Shown here piece by piece: positions 53,212-64,000 of a DNA stretch of 64,000 bases (position 1 is its first letter; every line of letters starts with the position of its first letter). Origin of the DNA: Acanthochromis polyacanthus (taxonomy: Eukaryota > Chordata > Actinopteri > Pomacentridae); the NCBI RefSeq assembly GCF_021347895.1, contig NC_067120.1, positions 13,129,361 through 13,193,360 on the forward strand. The letters are read 5' to 3'. The notes under the pieces are model-generated. The model did not search any database. It was not told the DNA's origin and saw only the letters and a program-made list of their open reading frames with translations. A program made the translations under genes and the position numbers.

Positions 53212-56200
53212 TTAGGCATGTTGAGACCACAGGAACCGATCGCAGCGCTCGAGCATCATCTGGATCATCGCCCTGAGAAAGAAAACACCTCTGTTTCTAG
53301 AGTTTGATTTTTTATGACAATGTTAAGATGTGACAAACTACTTTCACACAATTTTGGTTCAGTATCTACTCATTTAAACACATCACTAAAATAACTAACA
53401 TTCTTGAGACCACTGTCAAATATCTTTAGGCAAACTGAATTAAGCTGATGGGTCAAAGTATATTTTTCCCAAATATTTCAGTATGTTGTAGTGTATGCTC
53501 ATCCCAACATGTAAACCCTCCTGTTGTCCTCATTTACGGGCACCCAAAAATATTGTTTCCTTGTCATGAAAAAGTCCAAAAATTCAGCAAAAAAAAATTC
53601 TCCAAATTTCTGAAAATTTGCAAAACATTCAGGAAGAAAATTCCAATAATTCTTTAAAAGTTTCCCCTAAAAGTTTTATTAAAAAAAAAATCCCCCAAAT
53701 TTGGCAAGAAAATTCTTGTAAATCTTTTTAAAAAATGAGTGAAAATCTCCCCCCAAAAAATCCTAAAAATATCTGAAGTGATTACATGTAGGTATATCAG
53801 TACAACTTCTAAGATTTTCTTTAAGAACATTCACATAAAAATCAACCAAAGCCTGCGCTGGATTTTGGTTGATTTTTATGTGAATGCTCTTAAAGAAACA
53901 TTTTTAACGTTTCTTTTTGTCCACTAAAAAGTGCCCAAAAATGTTGAAAATGCAGACATCAGAAGTTTCACCGTGAAAATGTTTTTTTCCACACTTTCAA
54001 ACTTTAAAACGGGTTGATTTTGACCCGCAGGACGACACGAGGGTTAACAAATGCAGGTTTGTTTTTGTGACTGTCTCCCAAAAATTCCAAGTCAGAAGAT
54101 AAATATCAAACCAGGAAATCCACACATTAGTCTGATGCCACAAGAAACCCAGATTTGTGTGTTGGGGAAATCTTTATTGTTGTCTACATCTCCATCTTGC
54201 AGGCTTGGAAAAAGCTTCATAGCTTAGTAATCGACTCACCTCTGCCTCTTCTCAGTGACTCTCAGCAGCTCACAGACCAGTTTGGAATGAGGTGAAAGTA
54301 CCAGCTGCACTCCACAATCCTCCAGGACCTCCAGGGCTCGGTCAGGCCCGGCGGTCCGAGCCAGCATCAGGGTCAGATTCTCTGGGCTGATCTTTCCACC
54401 GCAGTCCGCTGAGTCGTTGGACAAGCTGCTCCCATTCACGCCTGTGAGCTGCTCCGAGTCTGCTGCACAGCTGCACTGCTGCGACAGCTGGATCAGGAGC
54501 TTCCACTCATCCAAGATCTGTGGCTCCACACCTGCAAGGTAACACAGAGACAGAGCAGACAGTGAAGCCAGCATCATTAAGGTAAATTCATAATGAACTG
54601 GACACTTCTTTGTTTTTATCGACATGCTTTCTGTAAGAATTAATAATCAAATGGGCATCTGAAAGCCAAAAAGGTTGTCACTGTTACTCTAAAAAGAATT
54701 CATGTAGATACTTTCAGGTGCTGCCATTTTACTCCTTCAAAGCAATGACAAGGTGCAGCAGTAGCAGAGCTTAACAACAAACAGTAGCTGTGTCCTGTAA
54801 TGGAAATGGAACATAAAGGTGTAAAAGGACCAGCTGAATCTGAACCTCGTCCTTATAAGGAGTCAGTTGTAAAGTTTTCATGTTTATCACCAGGTTGTTT
54901 TCCTAAATGGCCAACAGAGCATAAATGCTTGTGTTAAACTGGGGCAAGTAATGTGGCAACGAGGTTAAAACAGTCAGTAAAATCATCGTGTTTCTGCTGT
55001 TTCAATGTGTCACAGCTGTCAGCAATCAACATCTTCTGCTGCTCAGCACATTTTGAGGTTGTAGCTACAGTTTACCAGTATTAATGAGTCTATCTTCATT
55101 AATGGTAATGTGTATTAATTTAGTATCTACTGTAGTAAAGCTAGTTTTTCACGTAGCAACAGATTATTTAGTTACATCTAACTCCAGTTGCATGCAAATA
55201 ATGACGGCTACCCCTAAAGGTAAGGCCTCCAAACCTATTCAGATAACACATACTGATTTCTAATGCAATCAGTAAGAAGAACAGTACAGGTGGAATTTTC
55301 CTCCTATAAAGATAATTGAGTTGTAGTTTCAGATTTAGATATTTGCTTGTCATTTATGTTTATCTTTCTATACTTTTGCTATTGGACTCATATCTTGTAT
55401 TGTAATGAGGTTATATTACAGTGGGGCAGCATTTCTTGTCTATTACCCGTATGGATGTACGTGCACTGGCCTGGGATGCAGCTAAAGTATCAGTTTCAGC
55501 ATATCTCCGTAATTTGATGACTGACTTTCCTCGCAGCCCATTTTAGATTTAATCAATTTAATTCTCCTGTCTACGAGACAATGTTTCGATGGAACACTTT
55601 TACCATCGGGTCCCTCCAGCAGGCTGATGTCATCCAGCTGACAGACGGTGGAAAACGCTTCTGTGCGACGCTGCAGCTCACTGCAAAGGTAGAGGTAACC
55701 GGTCCAGTACCTGGAAGCACACAAACACAGATTATACTAAGGGTTACACACTATTTGACTATAAACTCCCTTCTGAAAATCAACTACACAACACAGCTTC
55801 CTTTTCAAACTAAGAAAATTAGAAATACCCGTGACTGCGGCAAGACTCTGCCATCTTCTGCTTTGAGGAGAAGTCTGCAGGAAGACGAATCAGCAGAGCC
55901 AGAAGACGACCATAACCCCAGCTGAAGCAATGCGAATGCCACCTGCAGCAGGAGACACAGTAATTCAGTTACATTTATTCATGTGCTTCACTTTCACTTC
56001 AGCTTCTCATCTAGTTGTGACTCAAATAGAATCCAGTAGTGAAGCGTAACCATGACAGCAGCTTAGTTCACACCTGTCCAGCTGTGGTGGTTTTAGTTTG
56101 TGTTTATTTTGTTGATGTCTACACTGTAAAAAATATGTTTGGACATTTTACGGTGATGAACTGTCAAACCGTGACGCTAAAAATCTAAACTCCAGAACAG

Positions 56201-59200
56201 TTTGATGCAGTTTATATGACACTGAATCACCGTAAAAAGGTTAATCAGGAGAAAAGTGTGCTGTTTATATTTTTTTTCTCTTGAAAAAAATACATTGAAC
56301 TGCACAGTTTTTAATGGAAAAATGCCATGATATGTAAAAAAATACTGCATATTTTTGCATTTAACTCTCAAAAAGAATCCTGTTTTTCTCAGTTAAATGC
56401 ACATAATGTTGTGCTGATAATGGAAACACGCTGCAATATTTATAACAAATAACATGGCAATTTCTACATTTATCACATGTAAAAAATACAGTTTGTACCG
56501 GTCAAATTGATGTACTTGTGTTATAATGGACATATGCTTTAATATTTATGGCAGCTTTATCTGCAATTTTTGCTAAAAAATACATATATTTAATGTTAAA
56601 TACACTAACTGTTGTGCTGATAATGGACAAATGCTGTAATATTTATAAAAAGTTAGACAAACTTCATTTTATATAGCATTTTCATGTACATTTTCAAATT
56701 TTTGAAGGTTAAAACTTTTTTACAGTAAAATATGGAATGAAGCACATTTTTTTCACCCTAAAATCAACAATATCAATACATTTCTTTACCGTAAATGCAG
56801 AAAATGTTTCACCATAATTTTACGGTAGCATTTTGGCAACCACAGCTGCTGCAATTTTACCGTAAAAACAACTTCTTTTTTTACAGTGTACATCTACAGG
56901 GCCTCTGAAAGTTAAAAATATATAACTTATATTTTTATACACTTGTATACATGGGTACAAGCGATACCCAAGTGCTATTTAGCATTTTTCACACAACATT
57001 AACAGTATCAGACCTGGGCTGTCCATCAGGAGTCATAGTGTCACAGTGCTGAGGAGCATCATGGGTAAGAGCGAGTTCCAGCCAATCCTGTCTCAGAGAT
57101 TCTGGTTCAAGAAGGGACTGCAGAAATGATAACCTAACGGGAGAAATAATGCAAAATCATTCCACAAATGGAGCTCAGTGTCTTCGTATCCGTACTTGAC
57201 CAAGAAATGAATCTAAGGACGTACCTGTGCTCCTCGGCTCGTGACTGAACCAGATTATCCAGGTATGCCAGGAAGTGGCTTTGCTGAGCCATGGTCATTA
57301 CATCAGCAGGAGTTATTGTGGGGTAGAACTGGGAAAACGACCGGACCGCTGCCTCCCCGTGCTTCTCATACAGCCTGGAAAATAACACAGTGAACTTACT
57401 TTCTACAGTTCAACACTATATTTTCATTTCAAAACTTTAGAATTAAGATACAAGATGTTTTCTGCACCACTGAAAGACAACTGCCTTAAACTCAGGTTTC
57501 ACATGAGTTCGGTGAAACTTCCTACAGAATTAGAAAACAATCTCAAACATAAAAGTATGAACCTTCTTTCTCGAAGCTCAGCTAACCAAGAGTTACAGTT
57601 ACCAAGTGGAAAGGAAGTTTAAATATGTGCTGTTGTGCTAGAAAGAAATAACGGTGCTGACCTGTGCAAGTGAGCCAGGAGGGGAGGAGCACTCCAGGGC
57701 TGCAGCTCTCTCAGACTTCTCAGAGATCTCAGCAAATCGCCTCTTTGAAAAACTTCCACCACCTTGCTGGACTGAGTGCACTCTACAGGGAGCAAGACAT
57801 TTTAAATCCTGTTAGTCATCACAGATTAAATTATTGAGCAATTAAAAATAAAAAGTCCTAAGATGTAGATGAGGAGTTACCGGAGATGTATATTGACAAA
57901 GAAATAGAAGAACATACGGCATGTCTTACAGATAAGTTTAAGTCATTTTCTTGTTTTGCCCACTGAATGCGTACATTTAAAAGGTTTTGTATCGTATACC
58001 TGCACCTGCTCATGACATCAGTAGGCATAATTCTGTGGTCATTCTTCTACAGGAGTGACTTAATGCTCTCTGCATTGAGTGAAAAATAAATGTATACATC
58101 TGTAACTGCATCCACCAAAATAGGATGGAGAATATGGGAATATATATTAACAAAAATCCAGTATTGTCCTTATCTCTTACTTATATCATTCAGTTGAAGC
58201 AGATACATTGATTTAATGTTAAAACATGACAGTATTTTGGATGTTTGAAGACCATTCCTTTAAATTTACTTACTTTTCACATCAAATTGGGTCAATTTAG
58301 CCCTGCTTTTTTTTTTGATCTTCTATTTAATTTTTTTCTCTTTTGATATGTGAAATTTAAATAATTCTGAAACAAATAGATAAAATAGGTGGTTGTTGTA
58401 CAGTCAAGCAATCTGAGGACAAGCGTCTGACCTAGCATGGCCTCGATGAAGGAGCTCTTCATCTCCGGCTGCTCCTGGTAACACAGCAGACTCATTCTCC
58501 TCACACGCTCCTGGTCCAGCAGAAAGAAGTAACGACGCAGGAAAGTCAGGCTACCCAGCGTTTGTTCATTCTGGTTTCTAAAGCAGCTCAGCTCCGTGTA
58601 CAGTGTGGCCAGCTCGGTGAGATTAGTTAGTAGATCCGATGGAACAGGTTTAGGGGATGCCACTCGGACAGGCTCTGGAGGGCTCCCATTTAAAGCGTCG
58701 TTTTCAGCCGAGTCTACTGTCAGCTGATTCTCATACTGGCCCTCTTTTTGTCCGAGCTCAGATGTCTCTTTCTTCTCCTCTGTGACAATCTCTGTGGGTT
58801 CTTCTAATGAGCAGGTAGACTCCTCTTGTTGCTCTGAGCTGGTGTTCATATAATCCCTCTCCTCTTCTGGTGCATCCATGTTTGAAGTTGCAGCAGCTGA
58901 CCCGGGCTCTGCAGGGCCGAGTATTCGCTCCAGCGTCGGCAGCCAATCCAGCAGAGCTTCTCCCAGGCAGACTGGATCTAGTAGTACCAAAGGATCCTGT
59001 ATCTGGGAGCTGATGTAGGGAAAATATTTGCAACATCTAAATACATCACAGCTGTTCAGTTTAAAAACTTTGCAGTCAGGATTCTAACAAAGTGCTGTGG
59101 AGTACTTACATGGCTCGCTCTGTTGCCAGTCGAAGCTCCTGCATGTCGGCCTCGGTGTTGGACATTTCATCATAAACTCTGCAGCAACAAACATAACCGA

Positions 59201-62200
59201 CTGGTTTAATTTGATTTACTTACAGTGATGCATTCACAACAAAAGCACGAGAAAATAAGAAATGACTTTGGATTTAACATATTCTAGTTCTCTGTAGAAA
59301 TAGTTCTAAAACTGTAGTTGAGTTTTACAGGTCTGTACTTACTCGTTCTCCATTTCCTCTGAGTATGGAGCTGCAGTGGCTGATATTTCCGCCTGTCCGC
59401 CCTCCCTCAATTCAGGTCGCTGAAAGAGCTCCGAGTTCATCTGGAGGGTGTTGATTTTCTCTGTTGTCTTCTTAACGAAACTAGAAACACTGACGAAGAA
59501 GATTAAATGTAACAGGTTTTATTACGCGATTCTACAACGTACCTACCAGAAAGGTAAGATTTAAAAAAAAAAAAAAAAAATGAAGTAGTTTCATACTGAT
59601 GTTATATGACTGCGAGGCTTAGAAATGAAACATGCCACCCCCCACATGAACGTGTGAATAACAAAACAAAGATGTGGGTCTTCAGCAGAAAGAGGAAGTA
59701 AGCCGTCTGAAAGCACAGCTGCACTGGAGTGAAAGTTTAAAGTCGGAGTTTCAGTCCTCAAAAGAAAAACAGCCAAAAGAAGTACAAACCACAAATACTT
59801 TCATCAGTGTTAAAACTCATACTGATTAAAAATATAAATGCAGCATGTAATATTTTAATAAATTGTGTCTATTCTTTTTAATGTAGGGGAATGAGCATTG
59901 GTTCTACAATCTACTATATTGTAAATAATAATGTGAAGATCTAAAGTGGGGTCATAGACTAAAAAAATCACAGCTACTGGTTTATGATTTCACACATCTG
60001 TGACAGAGTTAAAGAAGTTTGTCGATAGTGATTTCTCTCCTACTCTTTCTGAAAAGGTCGGTGAAGCTGCATAGCTCAAAAACATTTTGTGCAGAGCTGA
60101 TTTATTTACCCTTTTTCTAACCAAAACAATAACAATTTAACTTTACATTTTTTTCTCAGTCAGAAAAGAAGACCATCTGCATGCTGCATTTATATTTTTT
60201 GTTCACAGCTACACTCTATAGCTACATGTCCGTAGAGCGTGAGCTACAATGACACACTTTTTAAAGCTATTTGCATGTCTGTCCTGTTTCTGTCTGGACG
60301 TTAGTTCACCTGTCTTTGACGGCCTGCAGTGCGACGCGGGGGGGTTTGGGACGGAATGAGAGCGGGAGGTGGAACTGCAGGCCCTGATCAGATCGTTCTG
60401 CCTCCATTCGCTCACTGCTCTGTGGATCTGAATGAAGGTGGGGGCAAGAGTCGGAGGAAAAACACACATGGATGGAGTACTGGAGTGGAGTGATGAGAGG
60501 CAGTGGATATAATGCAAGCAGATAAAGCAAATGTGCCAGACACCACTGTAGAGAGAAAGTAAATCAAATGCTGCACGATACAAAAAACAGAACCAAAATG
60601 GTGACGTATGCGTGACACAATGAAACATAAGAACACATAAGAAACTTGATATTAACAGTGGGGTAAAGTGAGGATTGTATTTGTAAAGCAAGTCAGTCAT
60701 CACAGTGATTGTTCAGCTCTCACAGCAATCCAGTGGTGCAGCAGCAGCATAGCAACATTTTTAATTCAAATGATTTTTTTTTTTTCCAAACTCAAATCAG
60801 AAACACATTCTTTGTCGTGGCAAAAATACAGACGGGTATTAGAAACAGGTAGATATGATGATTACAAAAGAGAGAAAGAGTCAAATTATTATCAGTAATT
60901 TTTACAGTGAAACATCTCCCAGCAGCTACAAATGTTCAAGTCCAAATGTTTGGCTTTTTCTGTGTCAGGTTCGTTTTCTGTACGTATTTTAATAAAGTGT
61001 TAGATGTAGAACTGAAAATAACTTTACTCTCTTTTAACACTTAAATCAGAGGAAGAAGAAAATAAAGTTGCTCGAGCTACAAACACGCACACAAATTATA
61101 CGCATGTATGGAGAGAACACAAAGAGAAGAGATCCAGTAACAGAGAGAAAGAAAAAGAACGAGTAAAGACAGAAAGAAGAACAAGTGTGAATGAGAAACG
61201 CTTTATACAAATCAACCCTGGTTTGTTGTGCTACTGCTATCATAGTAGTAGTTTCATTTGTGCTGCGGATACGTTGATTTTAAGGAGTTTATTTTGACTG
61301 AGAGTAGATTAAAACACCACAACCTCAAGCAGGATGCTGCGTCCACCTTCTTCTCCACGGGTAAATTCAAGTAAGGGCAAAGAGCTTTTCATTCCAGGAA
61401 ATTTTGAAGTTTTTCATCATTTGTATGTATTTGTGACCCATATAGAAAATACTTACTGAGAAAAAGCAATTAGCAATTGCTTTTTTTTATCATTATTACA
61501 ACATGTAAATATTACTGCCACCAAGAAAAAGATTTTAAGTGCATGACTTTAAACAGCCGTTTTGTATCATTTCAGACTGCAGTTAAACATTACCATTAGT
61601 TTTTCTGTTTTTTCTGGCTGCTGGTGCTACAGATGAAGTTCTTACCATGATCTCCCTGATCGTCCTCCTGCACAAAACTAAATTCCTTGAGCCTCTCCTC
61701 CTCTGATGTGGATGGATTGATGAGGGAGCCCGTTTCCTCATCTGACTGGCTTCCTCTGCGACTGATCACACGATAGATTCCACAGTCCAGGACGTTGAAA
61801 CTCTCCTGGAAAATCATGCATCTCCCATCACTGTACTCATTTGTTACACGTGCATGCAGATTGACAGAAGTTAAATGTCTTAGTTTAAGCATGTTCACTG
61901 AAATAAAAACGCACTGAATGGATAATTGTTTTCACAATAGTGCCCTATCTGCTTGTTGTCACATTATTTTGCATTTTTGGACCTCATGACGTCATGGGGA
62001 ATTTATTTAAGTCACTGATTAGTTGATTTTATACAAACGAGTGTAATTCCACAGTTGAAGCCTGCTAACCCTTCCCAAACAGAAAATATAAACTTATGCA
62101 AAAGCAACAATTGTCCCTCATCAGCTGAACATGAAGACTTTTGTTCTTACATGTGAGGAGATGCTGCTTCTTCGGCTGCTGGAGGCAGAGTCGAGAGGCT

Positions 62201-63256
62201 CGAGCTTTGAGATGACTTCCTCCAGCTGGCTGATCATCTCCAGGTCTGTGCTGGAACTGAGCTGAGATCTCAGGTGTTCAAGGCGGTCGATGGGAACTGA
62301 CTTCCTGGCCTGAGATCAGAAGAGATCTTATCAAGATACCTGATTTCTAAAATGCTTGATGCACTAAAACATTAACCTTTTCATGTAAACTTGTGACATT
62401 TGTCTTTTACCATCTGCACAAACTCATATAGGTGTAACACTTTGGACTGTACAGTGATTTTTTTTAATGTGCTGAACAAAAAAAACTATAATACTGTTTG
62501 TCAATTGCAGGAATCACATCCACCATTAGCACGTTTCTTTTTAGGTGTACATTATGTATATTCTGTGCTTTATCCTTACAAACCCAGATTGTAAAGAATT
62601 CAAAGAACAGCTTTGGCCAGATAAGACTGGAATCTGGGTTAAACTGTGCACAGAACTGAAGCCAGTCAGTACAGCAGTCGGCTCCATCTTACCCTGCTGG
62701 TGGTGACTGCGTGCTGGAACATACAGCAGACAGCAGCAGCTAGAGACCAGGACTCTCTACGCAACAGACGCTCAACACAGCGCTCTGCAGATAACAGGGA
62801 GAGGTGGGACAGATGCCCGCTGCCATGGAGACAGAAGAGTTCGCTGCGGTAGACTGCGACATCAACCAAATCTACAAAACCAGAGAAAAAATCTGAATTA
62901 ATTTACACATAAACACAACGAAGGGTTTGCTAGAATTGCAACTCTCATGATTTTTCCACACACTCACATCACTTGGATTATTAATGGGTAGCTCTCCTGA
63001 TAACTTTGTGACTAAGTTTTAGAGTCTATGTAAAGATAATTACAATACTTAGAAAATGAGAACAGGATAATATTAGACAGAGGTGACGGTACATAATTAC
63101 ATGATATGAGAAAAAAGCTAATTTCTCAGGTACTCCGGAGGATTGCTGGTGCTTTGCGAGAACACACCTTTAACTTCACTCCACAGAAGTACTTGTCCAG
63201 TCTGAGGTGTAAAGATGTAAATAGCTGAATCAGTCCAGGTCAACAGGTTTTGGTCT
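53212..63256 (-). CDS. hps5: HPS5, BLOC-2 subunit, C-terminal two-thirds (partial)
   Basis: Subunit of BLOC-2, which directs cargo to melanosomes and other lysosome-related organelles. Fifteen minus-strand exons: 63168-63256, 62693-62871, 62151-62309, 61646-61805, 60310-60427, 59343-59489, 59110-59178, 58432-59009, 57662-57782, 57225-57374, 57014-57133, 55829-55942, 55604-55710, 54240-54531 and 53212-53272 (TAA). All phases agree, giving about 819 residues. Recognised HPS5 pieces include '[15 protein letters not shown]', '[12 protein letters not shown]', '[15 protein letters not shown]', '[16 protein letters not shown]', '[12 protein letters not shown]', '[12 protein letters not shown]', '[12 protein letters not shown]' and the end '[15 protein letters not shown]'. 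Exon 58432-59009 is long and has a Glu/Ser/Thr-rich linker. The N-terminal beta-propeller exons lie outside the window to the right. Confidence 0.94.
53512..54047. mobile_element. TTAA-MITE family 1 (copy 6)
   Basis: Starts 'taaaccctcctgttgtcctc' and ends 'caggacgacacgagggttaa'. The right TTAA is intact and the left is altered. It includes the internal palindrome near 53825-53885. It lies in the last hps5 intron. Confidence 0.8.
56122..56888. mobile_element. hAT-like MITE in an hps5 intron
   Basis: Begins CACTGTAAAAAATATG and ends with the near-complement 'cttctttttttacagtg'. The interior repeats 'ttttacggt' or 'accgtaaa' pieces and similar 'aatggacaaatgctgtaat' units. The flanking 8-mers (gatgtcta, tacatcta) only partly agree. 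No coding capacity. Confidence 0.6.
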
Positions 63257-64000
63257 CTACACAAATAAGGAATGTGTATCGTTAGTCAAGTGACAAAAAT
63301 GCTACGTCTCTGTGTGTTATTAAAGCTCGTGTCCGGAGTTTCCGTTTGTTTTCAATTTATGTATCATTTTCTAACAAAACTTAAATGTGTTAGTCTAGTT
63401 CGATACTATAATATAAAGTTAGTATAACGCGATATGAAAATTTATTCCTGAGCTCCGCCTTCCTCTCATAGACCCCCATGTTATTCCAAAAAGCGCCGGT
63501 CGCTGCCGACCAATCAAGTTCGAGCTTCAGCTTTGTCATGCTGTCAATCAACAGTTACGCGCACAGCAAGCAAGCCCATGCAGAGGTGGGCGAGCTACTC
63601 ACTACGCAACCGCGCGCACATTTGTTTTGCTTGTGGAGGAGAGAGCATCAGGGATCAGCAACTTCCAGAAAAGTTATCAATCCCACGGCTTGTCAGGCCA
63701 AGAGACTGCAGAACGTTTTTTGGCTCGGGGTGCTCGCCTCGCTCCCCGACCACGGCTTCCATAGCCCGCCTGACGGCTTCGTTTAGATGCCCGACCTCTG
63801 GAGGAAGATGTTGGGGCGTCTGGGACATACTCTTCGTCAGAGGAGTCATGCAATTCTGAACTCTAGATAGAAATAAATAAACAATGTAACACATATACAC
63901 GCGTAAATGCACTAAGTTTGATAAACAACGTCATCGAGAGGGATACTCGAGTGTAATCACATATTGAAACTTTACTCGTTCGTCCTAGCAGATTCATGTT
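63257..64000. other. hps5 intron with a probable transposon end
   Basis: From about 63430 the sequence becomes CpG-rich and unlike the intron. On the minus strand an acceptor-like tract ('tttctatctag', near 63863-63873) is followed by an open stretch of about 60 codons that includes 'LHDSSDEEYVPDAP' and an Arg/Ser-rich part, ending at TGA near 63682. The acidic-then-basic pattern resembles the N-terminal region of transposon-encoded proteins, but I do not recognise the family. It is cut by the window edge. The next hps5 exon upstream must lie beyond 64000. Confidence 0.35.

Overview
The window is nuclear DNA of a ray-finned fish, most likely a spiny-rayed (percomorph) teleost. The evidence is multi-exon genes with vertebrate-type splice sites, fish-type SINE, L2, Tc1, TTAA-MITE and hAT repeats, and proteins that read as vertebrate orthologues. 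Nothing bacterial, viral or organellar is visible apart from endogenous mobile elements.

Gene order, left to right: the 3' part of incenp (+, 1360-7364; 5' part outside the window); a ferritin heavy/middle-chain gene fth1 (+, 11493-12400, 5' UTR exon ending about 9531); best1 (-, 14471-20498, complete); rab3il1 (+, about 25606-30083, first exon(s) uncertain); a thyroid-peroxidase-like gene tpo (-, 32282-42141, last exon not found); a nested transposon block (43138-52415); and hps5 (-, 53212-63256; N-terminal half outside the window to the right). From general knowledge, INCENP, FTH1, BEST1 and RAB3IL1 also lie close together in the human genome, which supports those four names. Exon phases were checked by hand. 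best1, fth1, incenp and hps5 join without a break, but tpo has one extra base in a peroxidase-domain exon.

The transposon block is nested three deep. A hAT-type element (12-bp end repeats, perfect 8-bp target duplication) contains a Ty3/gypsy LTR retrotransposon with two identical 203-bp LTRs. The gypsy integrase/C-terminal region is in turn split by a 1,943-bp TIR element with a 4-bp target duplication. The same hAT also holds a broken intronless copy of a nicotinamide riboside kinase gene. The gypsy gag-pol junction carries a textbook -1 frameshift signal: G GGA AAC, a 5-nt spacer and a perfect 12-bp stem.

Elsewhere the introns hold six copies of one TTAA-flanked MITE family with an internal palindrome, a second TTAA-MITE family, four tRNA-derived SINE copies (three with clear 12-13-bp target duplications, one sitting inside a MITE), three degraded Tc1-like copies, one L2 LINE tail and two hAT-like MITEs. 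The most notable genic observations are a 1.3-1.5-kb tandem duplication in incenp that duplicates two small exons without changing frame, a 24-bp in-frame candidate microexon in rab3il1, and the tpo frameshift.
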